Part shown: piece by piece, positions 12,232-23,599 of the stretch
How the letters are laid out: each line of letters starts with the position of its first letter
Position numbering within the stretch: the stretch's first letter is position 1
Assembly (NCBI GenBank): GCA_037576215.1
Contig: JBANDB010000019.1
Coordinates: 875,501 to 939,500 of the forward strand
Reading direction: 5' to 3'
DNA: 64,000 bases
From: Armillaria gallica
Lineage: Eukaryota; Basidiomycota; Agaricomycetes; Agaricales; Physalacriaceae
The notes under the pieces: generated by a model
Databases searched by the model: none
What the model saw: the letters and a program-made list of their open reading frames with translations, nothing else
What the model was told of the DNA's origin: nothing
Made by a program: the position numbers and the translations under genes

Positions 12232-14787
12232 TTGGTTAAAATTTCTCTATTTGTGCACTCACAGACTAGCACTCTACAGAACATGTTGGCCCCACTTAAA
12301 TGTGCTGAAAAAAACTGTGATCTACAAGCTTATCTAGAGGAGATAGGAAGATATGTCACTTGTATCCAACAAGCTCCATCTATCCTGTTTGATGATAGCA
12401 CATATCAACATATTATTGAGGCTGGATACTCTAAGGTTGTTAGGCCACACCACCACAGTTGGAAAAAATACAAAGTGGGCAAGAGCCAGCAATACAAGGA
12501 GATTTGCTCAGTGTTAATTGATAATATTGTTGATGTTGCAGGGATTGGGCCACATTCCACTTTTGTTGATCTCAGATCTGGAGTTGGAAATGTCTGCAGC
12601 CAGATTAGCTTGAAGACTGGCTGTAGGTGTTACAGTGTGGAGCTCCAGCAAATCCTGCTCAATTGGCCAGAGCTTTGTTGGAGCAGATACATGTCTTCTC
12701 TTATATATGTGGATACAAACACAAAGGACAGGTCAACTTACATCATGGAGATATGAGGACTAATGGTACCACTATGCCTCCCATCAGAGAGGCAGATGTC
12801 ATCTATATCAACAACTTCAAATTTGAGCCATCTTGTATGTATATTTTTCTGCATTTGTTTTACATTTATTTTACTCAGACACAGTGAATCAAGAGATCAG
12901 GCAGATTTTGGCTGCAAGTAATCTATATGATGGGATCAAAATCTTTGCATTCGAGCTGCTAGCTGTAAGGCATAGCACAGATGCATCCACAGATGCATCC
13001 AGATCTGTCCTGCAGATATTAGGGTACCTGATAGGTGAAATCCGCATCTGTGGGTGTGGCTGTGCCCAGATATCTGCATCCATGGCATCCGCACTGCAGA
13101 TATCTGTGTATTGTAGCTAAAATTTAATCTTCACATATTGTCAGAGGTATTGGTCCGTTTGCTCTAAGATTTGAAGCATGCATTCCTCACTATGAGGTGT
13201 CTTCAAACACTATGTTCAATTACTTGAGGGTGTCCCAATTTCAAGACAGAAAAACCAAGCAGAAATGTGGTATTTATTTCCCTTATATTTAGGCACACAG
13301 GTTCATGGCACCTTGTACTGCTAGCAGAAGGTTATAGTTGTATTCTACAACATCTAAAATATTAGTAGGCATAAATTTGGCCCAACCCATCAACAATTAA
13401 TAGCCAGAAATAGGAAGAAAACATGTATATAAAATTGTCTAAATTTCTGATTGCTCCAAGGGAGTGCCTGAATGTCAGCCCAGAACACTGGGTAGGGAGG
13501 GAGGGTTAAATGCTGGTTACAAAAAAATTTATATGACCCCCCAAATTTTTGATGTTTTCCTGTCCAAGGTAAGATAAAATGGCCTTTGTATATTGAATTT
13601 ATTCAATTCTTCATCATCTTAAGCAATATAACCTTAGAATAGTGATATCCAACTAATATTACACTCATTTAGGTTGGAGCTGACCTGCAACTGATATTTA
13701 GGCACATATTATGATTTATTGTCACATTATATAGGATAGAATGATACTTGGTTAATATGAAGGACCCTCATCAATATATAAGTCCAAAGAGCATGAAATT
13801 AGCATTAAAGAGCAATGACAGCCTGATATTGCCAAATTCGCAGCTAAGGCCGAGTCTGGCAGCTCTGGCATACCCGATATGGTATATATGACATCATAGT
13901 GGTCATGTGACAAGGAGGGAGGGTCCAGCGAAAGCCTGAAATAATTTAATCAACCCTATATATTTATTAACTTTTTGGAACCCCCTTGGATTGCTTCCTG
14001 CAGGCCTAGGTAACCTCTGATGGCAAATCTGATGGCAGATACAGATTCCATGACCTCAAAAACATTAGGCCACACCAACAAGGTCAACCTCGCCATTCAA
14101 ATGAGTGCTGGAAAAAGAAAGTAAACATTAATAAAAGATCAACAAAATCTTCTATCACTTCTCATGGGACAGGGGGTCATCTGATTGCAAATCGGATGGT
14201 GGATTTGAATTCCCTGACCTCAAGAACATTAGAATGCCTCTGTTAAGTTAGTCTTGCCACCCAAACAACTGGCAGAAAATCAAGAAAATATCTGTTTACT
14301 TACTGTGGGCCCAGGTGAGCTCGGATCACAAATCGGGCAGTGGAATTGGATTCCCCAACCTCGAAAACCCTAAGACAACTGTTTTTCAAATAGCAGTTGA
14401 AGCATCTGAAAATTTATACAGAACATCTGTGGATATAGCCAGTTACTGAAGCCATATCCACATCCGGCAGATCCAGATGCCACAGATCCAGATATCTGGG
14501 CACAGCCACATCCACAGATATTTTTTCAGATATCTGTGGATCATCCGGATCCATGTTATGCCTTAGCTAGCTGCATTCACAGATATGGACTTGACAACCA
14601 GAAATGTAAAGTTTATGCTCTGTCATGGTTGGGAATTGTTGATGCTAACTTTGTCTCTTAGTGGGACAATATCATGAACTTCTCTTATGTCAAAAAAGCA
14701 CAGCAATGTCCTACTTTGACTGGAGAGTATGTGCAATGGTCCGACCAGATGATTACTCTGCATCTTCACATTGTGGACAGACAATGA
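12232..14787 (+). pseudogene. DOT1-type histone H3K79 methyltransferase copy, interrupted by a hAT-like element
   Basis: DOT1 proteins methylate lysine 79 of histone H3 using S-adenosylmethionine. The SAM-binding core is clear: FVDLRSGVGNV at about 12562-12594 (consensus DLGSGVGN), then a NPAQLA segment and ADVIYINNFKFEP at about 12793-12830 (consensus ADVIxxNNFxF). A 44-bp intron (12835-12878) leads to VNQEIRQIL...DGIKIFAF. A 1600-bp element then interrupts the exon. After it the frame resumes as AFTDMDLTTRN, a 56-bp intron (14606-14661) follows, and the end reads LHLHIVDRQ, matching the DOT1 closing motif YLHTVDR. One frameshift of about one base lies near 12645. The first conserved Gly of GSGVG is Arg (LRSGVG). 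The N-terminus is unclear; coding probably begins upstream of 12232. This is a duplicate copy rather than the functional host gene. Confidence 0.75.
12966..14565. mobile_element. Non-autonomous hAT-like element, 1600 bp, with 8-bp target duplication
   Basis: The element starts TAAGGCATAGCACAG and its other end, reverse-complemented, starts TAAGGCATAACATGG. The tip fits the hAT consensus YARNG. Both sides carry the identical 8-mer GCTAGCTG (12958-12965 and 14566-14573), the target length expected for hAT. About 100 bp inside, both ends carry a near-identical stretch around GGCTGTGCCCAGATATCTG, and the palindrome AGATATCT recurs several times near each end, like subterminal transposase sites. 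No open frame resembles a transposase. The element sits inside a DOT1 exon. Removing it with one target copy restores the DOT1 frame exactly. Confidence 0.85.
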
Positions 14788-14799
14788 CATGAAAACAGA

Positions 14800-16950
14800 G
14801 CATGAGAGTTTGATTGTATAGTGACAGAAAGACAGATCTCTCAGAGCCAAAAGAAAGAGATAAGGAGAGTAGCAAGAAACAATGGTATCTGATTGTATTT
14901 GCATGCAAAAGCTTATACAATGTTTTTTTAGTAATTGTACTCAATTAATGAGGGGTGGTAAAGTGTCTATCCCCTCGTATATAAGTTTTTTGGATGCACA
15001 TTTGATATGAGCTAATGAGCAGTCTCCAAACCCAGTGAAAAGATGATAGAATACTGATGCTCTCATCAGTGCAGATAGTACTACCTGAACACATATTTCC
15101 AATATGTGATCAAGATTAATGGCTATGCCAACTGACTATCCAAGTGACCAGAATCATTCTTTGGGTATCCCTTTCGATTCCACACCATGGAGAGTGTTAC
15201 AACTTATTCATTTTCCTTATCTTATCTTCAGCGCCTATCCTATCTTATCTTATCCATAGGCACTCGGACCAGTCTACATGCGGTGATGGGCCTAAGACTT
15301 CCGTGGCAATGGCAACACCAACTCGGAATGAGATTGGTTAATTATCATAGTAACATGGCAATCAAGGTGATCATGTGTGTGAGTGGTCCAGGGCACCTCT
15401 GTGCAGTAGAACAATTCCTCTATATGCAAGAATACACTGCGACTTTAAGTCTGCGAAGTAGTACTGCTTGGTAGTTGAGTACTAAATGCTATGGCTTCAA
15501 GCCGGTAGGGATCTCTCAAAATGAGAGGGAACGAAAATGGGTATGATGTTCATACCACGAATCTGTATGAGAAAACGTGCTGCAAGACTAGAAAACATCA
15601 CTCGACAGTAATTGGAGCAGGGTGAACGATGGAGAATAGACTAAGCGGTCTGCAATAGTCTATGGGTGAGCGAGGCGATGAGAAAACGGCATGGGGACTG
15701 CGAGTGGCGAAATAAATGTGGAACGAGGTGCTGAGGGTGGACTGGCGAGAGAAAACGTGGAACTATGAAAACTAGTGGCAATACTGGTCCTATATGATGC
15801 GAGGGTGCTGAGTCAATGTCGAAACTTGTCTGGTACTGAAACGATCCTATCCTATGTCAAACTAACCTTCAAGTCCACTCGGGGGACTGATACTATACGA
15901 AAACTTGCTGAACTGATCCTAAGTCTGCTCTGAGACTACCCAAGTGGGCGACGATAACGATGGCAAAAGTGAAACTGTAAAAACTCCAATGGTGCGAAAG
16001 TGAAACAATGACAGCTTATAAAAGATAACGGGGGCAAGGTATGGTGCGGTGATCATGTATTGGCACAGTATGAGCGTGCACCAATAGTGTTAAGAGTGAA
16101 GAGCACGTAGCAAAGGACTCTTCACAGTTAAAAACTGTGGGATAACTCTGGTGAGCTCAAGAGTCGATGTGCAATCAAGAATATGCTGGTGCAAACGATA
16201 TATTGCTATAGAACAGTGAATAAACATTGTTTACTGGCAATAGACTAGAGTGTGACGATAATTGACATAGTCTGGGGTCAACTAGAGATGAACTGCCCTG
16301 TAACTACATTTTCTAGCTAGTTTTTATAATACAAGTATGAATTTATAAATAGAGTAAATACGCGAGACTTAGTAAGGCTGTAAGGCCTTGGCTTTGTAAA
16401 AATCAGAGGAAACATATGGTACTTCATTTTCTAAAGTAACAGCAACTCATCGACGTTGCTGTGTATGGATGCGAACCATATGGTTTTGCTGAGCAATGAG
16501 CGGATTGTTAGGTGCTGTTTAGCTGTGGATTACTTGGGCAATAGTTGTCGTGCTGAGGAGTATGCGTGGAGTAACGTTTTCTTGAGACCTTGGCGAAGTA
16601 ACAGCCTTAGTAAACACGGTCTGTAGTTGCCGTAGCTGAGAGGGTACTCGCATCTATCACATCATTTTCATTAAGTCATCAATGAGTGTGTCAACTAGTT
16701 GCTTCAGAGTGATGCATCAATTCCATATTGGGATGATTGTCAATCGAAGGTGCCTTGCCGTGATGAAGTATGGCAATTATGATGCGTGGCAAGATGGGAT
16801 GGATAACAAAGCGTGTAAGGAGGGGTTGCCATAGGATGAAAGTGGTATCAGTGGGTGTGCAATCATTGGTTTGCTGAAAGGCCATTGAAGGGATAGTAGC
16901 GTTAATTAGCAGGGAAAATCTGCAAATTCTGAGCGTACAGAGCCTGGAGG
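14800..16950. other. No recognisable gene
   Basis: Only short frames of under 100 codons are present on either strand and none shows a known motif. From about 15490 to 16650 the plus strand is purine-rich, with many short GAAAAC or GAAAC words, but no ORF or terminal repeat could be defined. The Helitron fragment of the next entry ends at about 16950. Confidence 0.4.
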
Positions 16951-16954
16951 CTCA

Positions 16955-19480
16955 TCAGCATGCATCCAGAAACTCCTTAATCTCATCATGATCCTGAACC
17001 TCTAATGTGGTCCTGTCATGGCCCTTGTAGATGTATTTATGGATATATTTGATGGCCTTGACAGAAACACAAACCTCCACATTGATGTGACAGTTATATT
17101 TTGCACTAAGATAAGGATTGTATGGGACAATATCACAGTTGGTATAGACAGTATGGGTTTGACCACACATTTTAACATACTCACAACCATTGTTAGGACA
17201 TGCCAAATTGGGATATCCATCATTGGTGAATTCAGTGTGCTCATTGAATTCTTTTGGAAAGTTCTTTGTACACTGACCATCAGGCCCCTTGCAGCAGTGA
17301 TCACATGGACCATGGACCATGCATCTGGTAACAATCTCATAAAGAACTGGCTGAGTAACAGGGTTAGGAATCTGGGCACATGAGACTGAATCAGCATCAG
17401 CAGGTGTGTGAATCTTGTCTTCAGGATCCAGAAAAATCAGAAGATGCATATGAGGGAGTCCACGCTTCTGAAATTCAATAGTATGCACCATAGCCCTGAC
17501 TTTTCCAAATATTCCACCCTTCTTTATTTTATCCAGTAAAGCCTCCTTCTTTAACTGGAAAACCTTGGCTATAATATCAGGTCGATCCTCCACTTTCTGA
17601 TCTGGTCCATCTGTATGCTTCAGAGCCTCAACAATTTCTGGCCACTGTGGGTTTGCTGTCATTGTAAGAAAGATATCTGGCTTCTGCAAAGCTCTACAAA
17701 TTGCTATAGAATCCTGATACAACTGATACATTGCATAGGGACTGCCAGTGTGTGATGATGGTAGGACAATACACTGGCCAGAGTCTTGCAATCCATCTGC
17801 ATTAGTAGCTGCATCCACCACTCCCTTATACAGATCTGCACAGATAGTTTTCTGATTGTTCCAAACCCAGTTGAGATTACTTTGTTCAATTGAAGCCCAT
17901 GCATCCACAATATACTGTTGGTAGAGTGGTTCTCCTCTATACAATGGTGCATTTGGTTCAATTCCTGGATGATCATAGAGGCAGTAAGCATAATACATAT
18001 GCTGAGTAATCTTTTTCTGTTCTCTATGTTCACTTGTTTCAGTCTCTTCCAGCAGCATATGTATATTCCAACCCAATTCTCCATGTGGAAAAAGAAGAAC
18101 ATAATGAAGAGATTGATAAGTTGGATGAAATTGGCTAATGTGCTTGAGAGAATGATCATGCATACGTAAAACAATGTCTCAATCATTTTGAACAGGCTCA
18201 GATCCATCTCCAGGAATAATAGCAGCCAACTCATTTACTGTTGGAAGATTATACCATTGCCCATCAGTACCATCACCCACATGCAATCATACTTCAATAT
18301 TTAGATACTCTTCATAGGGCTTGTTCTTCATAATGAGATATGCATGACGATACAAAGCTACATATAGATTCACATCCTGCAATAAATCTTGTAGTTGAGA
18401 CATGATTTCAGGATTTAAGTTAGGATTGCAGCAATTACACATACTCAATGCCTCTGCTGGATCATGTATATACAGCTGTGCATAAGACAATTTCCCTTCT
18501 TCCTTAGGCAGCAGAGATCCCATCAGATGATGAAGCTCGCCAGATACATGAAAGCAGTATGGTCCTGAAGAGTTGGTAATTGCCTTATCAACTTTTACAG
18601 CTACAGATGTAAATGCCAATGCTGCATTATACTGTCTAATATCTTGTAAGAAGGCTTTTGACAATGGATTGTTGCCACAAAGAAGATTTTGAAGAATGGC
18701 AGGAGCAGGAAGAAGAGGAGGTAATTTGACCTGCCCTTGTAGACAGCATATCCCAAATTGCAGTGTAACTCTTGACTTATGCTTAAGTCATTCATCATTC
18801 CAATGTAATGCTCCACAATATTCACAAATGCAATTTCTACTTCCAATATCATACTGAGCATACACCTCAGCATATGGACGTCTTGCCAGAGGAAGTTGTA
18901 CAGGAATAGCATGTGGTGGTTGATGCTGATGTGGTAGGGGTAAAGGTGGCTGCAGAGGTGGTGACTCTCTTATAGGTGATGGTGATTGCTGGTGATGCTC
19001 AGCAGAAATTTCTTGGTCAATATTTTGTGGTGGCTCAGTATGTGGAGGATGAATTTCAATAGCTCTCCCTCACCCATGTCCTCAACCACCACCACATCCA
19101 CAGCCTTGTGGACCTGCAGGAAGCTGTGGAACAGAAGTACTATCAAATGCAGATGACTGCCCTTCAGAAGCTTCACTATGTAATTGTCTACGATGTCTAC
19201 CTCTGGTGGGAAAAACAGGCAGAGATGGTACTACAGGCATAGGATGTTCACGTGGACAATCTAACTGAGATGAAATATGGGTCTCTGGAGGTATATTAAA
19301 ACATGGAAGTTCAATATTAGGATCAGGACCTGGCCATGGTGATCAATCATGACGGATAAAGGGGGAGGTCATCTGAAGGTGCTGAAGACGATCCCGCCCC
19401 TGTTCTGCACGACGATTCTGCCCCGGCGTAACCAGAGCCGGAAAATCGAAATGATCATTCTCTCTAGTAGGAGTAGATGG
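16955..19480 (-). pseudogene. Helitron Rep half: N-terminal helicase-like and rolling-circle Rep domains, no helicase
   Basis: Helitron transposases join an HUH-type Rep nuclease to a PIF1-type helicase. The reading order on the minus strand is: an N-terminal Arg/Glu-rich segment (RRAEQGRDR near 19400), a proline/histidine-rich linker, a zinc-finger-like CEYCGALHW (about 18800), FTSVAVKVD and the SGELHHLMGSLLP region, then HPTYQSLHYVLLFPHGELGW. The Rep domain follows, with the metal-binding HMH of RGLPHMHLLIF and the catalytic tyrosine motif YIHKYIYKGHD. The frame stops just after this and no helicase domain follows. TGA stops interrupt an otherwise continuous frame at 19343, two sites near 19075-19083, 18788, 18287 and 18179. 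Several sit where Helitrons have Arg (e.g. NDxDIVLR). It is inactive. Confidence 0.8.
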
Positions 19481-19894
19481 AGACCTATTAAAAGAAAGTC
19501 ATGAGCACTGATCTTAGAAAATTAATAGTGGTACATACATCACAGATATATGGAGAGGTGGAAAATAGTAGCAATTTTGTATGAGAAAGAGGCAAAGACA
19601 CCTGCAGAGAAAATCAGAAACAAAAACTTCAATCAAAGATTGATAAACAGTACTGTAAGAGATCCCAAAAATCCTTATTATATGTAAAAGGGCTGTAATG
19701 CTTGCTTGAGATGATACACTGTGAGGGAGAGAGTGGAACAGAGCAGAGGGTAAGAAGGGAAGGGGACAGGCATGAAGCTGCACTATAGCAGCATGGTGAA
19801 GTTCGAACTCAGCTGGAATGGGCTGGGCCTGGCAATGGCCGGAAATTCAAAGTCTGCCTTATTATGTCATCATTGACCTGTATTAATATATAGA

Positions 19895-19982
19895 CAAGCC
19901 TATGCCCCGTGTCTTCGTCACGATTGCCAGACCCTCATACCTCGGGTCCTGGCAACCTGACTGCGACACAGGGCTTCGGCTT
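19895..19982. repeat. Long imperfect palindrome (about 38-bp arms)
   Basis: The segment starts AAGCCTATGCCCCGTGTC and ends GACACAGGGCTTCGGCTT. The arms match at roughly three quarters of positions around a short centre near CTCATACCTCG. It lies about 400 bp beyond the N-terminal coding end of the minus-strand Helitron. It could be a small foldback element or a terminal hairpin of another element. No target duplication was found. Confidence 0.5.
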
Positions 19983-20745
19983 GTTGGGGCCTGCCCCAAA
20001 CCTGGCTTTTTACTAAGATATGTTCTTGAATCTCTGTTATTTGTTTAGAGCTACTGCAATGGAGCAAATTGCTTTCTATGAGTGCTATAAAGCATTGTTC
20101 TGATACTTCTGTAAGCCATGTAATAGATGGGTAGGGACTCTCATGATTTAGGTGATCATTGTCAATAGCTCTAAGCTGTCACTACTGGCAGGAGAGAGAG
20201 ATATATATTCTGGTTCTTATATCCCTGACTCAGATATCTGACATGGTGGGCTGCTATAGTCATCATTTGAACTCTGATAATTTCTATAAGACTTACATCC
20301 ATTGACATTCAACTTGTTGCTCAATCATTGCTCACTGCTTGATACTTGCATTGTTGCTATAGCATGGATAAGTAGTCTCAGTTGAAGCTCAGTTAGGAGC
20401 CAGTCATGTTAACAATGTGCTGTGGAGAGAGTAGAGGCTTGGTAGAGGCAGCAAAATTGAAACTTACCTGGCCTGTGCCATGGTATGGCAATGGTCATAT
20501 ATGACATGGTAACTGGGTAAGCATGTCATAGTTGAATTGTTAAAGTCAAAGCCCTCTGAAGCATCTCACATGCTGTTATCCCATCTTCTTGCTTGTCATT
20601 GCAACAATTCACTTCTTAGACATTATGACTATTAATTCATTTCCATGTTTTAGTCATTACTTATATTTATGGATGTGCATCGTACCATTACAGATACAAC
20701 TGTAGACCATATAAAATTGTTGGCCACAGTATGGTACAGTTGATG

Positions 20746-22012
20746 TCATATCTGTACTGTGTCCATACTGTTGTCTGTAGTCTGTTGTTTCTCTGGATAG
20801 TCCTCTCTCTTGTTAGGATTGAACTTATACTTGAGGTCTGGAATGAGTGGAGTCGCTTTCAAGAACTGGCATACAGTTTCATCGGTTTTCTCCTGTGCTA
20901 AGTATAGATTTCTTAATTCTAGTTCACGAGAGCATGCATCATTCAATTCTATAGTGAAATTGTCAATACTAGTGGCTAGTGTGTACATATAGCCACCTCG
21001 ACTGTCAATTTCATTCTTAAATTCTTCAAGTTCTTTCGGCAGTGTACTAGTCTCTTCTGTGACTTCAAATTTCAAGGGTGCATGGTCCTTAAGCTCATAA
21101 TCCTCCAAGTTAGGATAGACTTTGTCTCCGAGTTGCATGTCTCACCTTGATAACCAATCTGGGGGGGAAAGTACTATCTTTTACATGTGGAAGGGTGGAA
21201 TGAAACATCAGAATGTCTTCTATCTATTGATTGATAGTGGCATCCAGTCCTATTCCTGCTACTTCACATTGGTTTCAACCACTAAGTTGCAAATTCCAAT
21301 GAGCCAATATTGACAAGCTTTCAATGCTCGCAATAGTCCATATGACTTGCGCTTAGGTTGTGAAAACCATGCTTTTCATTCATTCATAGTGTACAATTAA
21401 AAGATTAAGCTTATGAGTGTATGCTAGTTGCTATATTATCACATAATTTAATGTTACAATTGAGCTGAAAGCTCAAGACAGTGATATAGAACTTATACCC
21501 AATGGATACTTTATAATATCATCATCTTTAATGCTATAGCCAAAGAACAAGTGCCTGATTTGCACTGTAGCATCCTCCACATTGACAGAGTTATTGCTAG
21601 GGCACTTCACATGATTTCCTGCTCCTTGACTAGCCATTTTTTGGGTGCTAGCAGAGACTAAAGTCCTACTAGTGGTTTGATATGACTGTGAGTTCAAAAG
21701 TCCAGGGTATACTATTGGAGCATCACTTCCAACAGTGGAAGAAGATGTAGGGGTTTCCATTGAAGAACCCTTCTGACTATCCAGCACATCTACAGTAGCT
21801 GGCACCGCTTCCTGTTCTGCTCTATCGGAAGAACTAGCAGAAAGTACAGTCATGCATTGTGTTGGTAGAATTATACCAGTACTGGACAGAACAGTTGTTT
21901 CCTTCAAAGGAAATACTACAATCATTCTATGAGAGGACTTCAGAAATGAACCACCAAGTAGCTGTTCTGAAGCCCAAGTGTGCATAAAGTCTGAGAATCC
22001 TCCCCCACACAT
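20746..22012 (-). CDS. Two unrecognised ORFs just inside LTR-like copy B
   Basis: Two minus-strand frames, 21473-22012 (179 codons) and 20746-21138 (130 codons), run in the same direction as LTR-like copy B and begin about 240 bp inside its 3' end. The first is Ser/Thr-rich, followed by a segment RHLFFGYSIKDDD. The second is acidic and helical-looking. The position would suit the 5' (gag) part of a retroelement, but I see no CCHC knuckle, protease, reverse transcriptase or integrase motif. The ORFs may equally be unrelated. The frames between them are closed. Confidence 0.25.
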
Positions 22013-22250
22013 AGTTATACTATGGCAAGGGTCAGAAAGATGATAGTATGCAGGCTAGGTCAAATAGTATGCATATTTAACAAGACTGGTGTCAAATAAA
22101 AGTCTTAATTCAATGAGATTATCAAGTCTGAAACTCCCTCATGGTGGGCTCCAGATGATGTGCTCAGTGACAGCAAGTGGCAAAAGACTAGTGGGCAGAA
22201 ATGATCACCAACTGACACTAAACCTCTCACAACTCTACACTATCACCAAT

Positions 22251-23570
22251 TGATTGAATTCAGGTGTTTCAAGTATGATAGAAGCACTCTGCAGACTCAA
22301 TAATCAAGGAATGTTGTTCAAAAGACATTTTATTTGTTACTAGTGAGCTTTACAAATGTATTACTCGCACTAGCGGGGTGGGTAAGACACAATTGAATGA
22401 AATGTGACTTGTTTTTGAGCTACTGCACTTGCTGGGACTATGACTGCTTCAAAATATTGGCTCTCTTGGCCCTGTACTACTTCCTACAAGTGATCAACAG
22501 TTGCCTAGTTCGCACTCTTGGCTTACTAGTGGCACTCTTGGCCTAGAAACTGCTCCTTACAAGTGGTAACACTTGACTAGTTTGCACTCTTGGCATACTA
22601 GTGGCATTCTTGGCCTAAGAATAATACTTTAACTTCGAGAAACTGCAAGATCTACTTTGGAGCACTCTTGGCCTTTGCAGGACACAATAGAAGACTCAAA
22701 GGGACTTCAATTCACTCAATTCTATAGGTGACTTAGCAACTAGCAGCCACTTCGTTGAGGTTAAGCACAAAAGCCTTTAATTGGGGGCACTAGACACTAG
22801 CTAGTCACTTGCAATTGCAGAGATGGCTTGCCTGCTGTGCGAGGGACTATTCTACTACTTATATACTGTAAAGTAAGGTACAAAGCGACACAAACAGCTA
22901 TACTAGTGGGGTATTATTGGTATGAATTTCTTGGCCAGGCCCAAAATATTGTGCATAAGTATGCAACAGTTGGTCTAGAAGCTGCTACTGGACAACTAGT
23001 GAGCCATGGAGCTCAGCTAGTGGTTTGATTTCACATTCTTGACCCAGCAACATGCCACACACCCTCATGCTCACAATCGTAGTAGGCCATGATCAAAAGT
23101 GCAGCCAGGCTATACTAGTGCCGATTGTAATAGATCTGATTGCACCAGTCGGATCTGGGCATAACATTAATCTGTTGCTAATTTATTTCTAAGTCCTGCT
23201 TCAAGATTGCCATGTGACTAGTTAACCTGACTTAGGCATTCCTACCTGATTGGTCTACTAGTGACTGGACTTCACGAGATCTGTGTATTCTGCTCCTTGT
23301 TTGGTGCACTAGTCATGTTACTCATCTACTAGTGGCCTTATAGTAATTAGTCCAGCTAGTATTCAAGTCACTAGTATGGCCAGCTGGTAGATTTGACCCA
23401 CTAGTGGTATCTCCTCTAAGTCCTGGCTTCACTAGTCGCATACTGCTGTAACTATCAGCTCGAAGCTTCAGCTATAGTCCTTTTATTATCACTAATATAG
23501 GATAGATATGCAGATGTATTGTTACAAAATCGCAAAATCTAGATGTGAACATGTGGATGGCATATCAGCA
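22251..23570 (-). mobile_element. LTR-like repeat, copy B, inverted relative to copy A
   Basis: On the minus strand it starts TGCTGATATGCC and ends ...TTCAATCA, followed by ATTGGTGATAG. A TATA box (gtatataag, near 22860) and AATAAA (near 22333) match the positions in copy A. Overall it is about 80% similar to copy A by eye. It differs by extra copies of a module like GGCCAAGAGTGCCACTAGT. The shared sequence extends about 90 bp past the CA end into internal DNA. Copies A and B point towards each other. The divergence suggests two separate insertions rather than the ends of one large element. Confidence 0.6.
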
Positions 23571-23599
23571 TGTAACATGAAAAAAAGACTTTGGAAAAC

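Noticed and set aside
17018..17383. Plus-strand ORF of 121 codons at the Helitron locus
   Set aside because: It is the complement of the Rep coding frame, which carries the HMH and tyrosine motifs. The plus-strand product has no motif.
17704..18234. Second minus-strand ORF overlapping the Rep coding region
   Set aside because: It is out of frame with the recognisable Rep sequence and has no domain of its own.
21122..21313. LLIDSG in a plus-strand ORF, resembling a retroviral-type aspartic protease site
   Set aside because: The strand is opposite to LTR-like copy B and the flanks do not match protease sequence. A six-residue match is likely chance.
5143..23570. A single giant (18 kb) element with these LTR-like repeats as terminal inverted repeats
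   Set aside because: Each repeat has a TATA box, AATAAA and a post-LTR stretch in LTR order, and they have diverged to about 80%. Two separate insertions are simpler.
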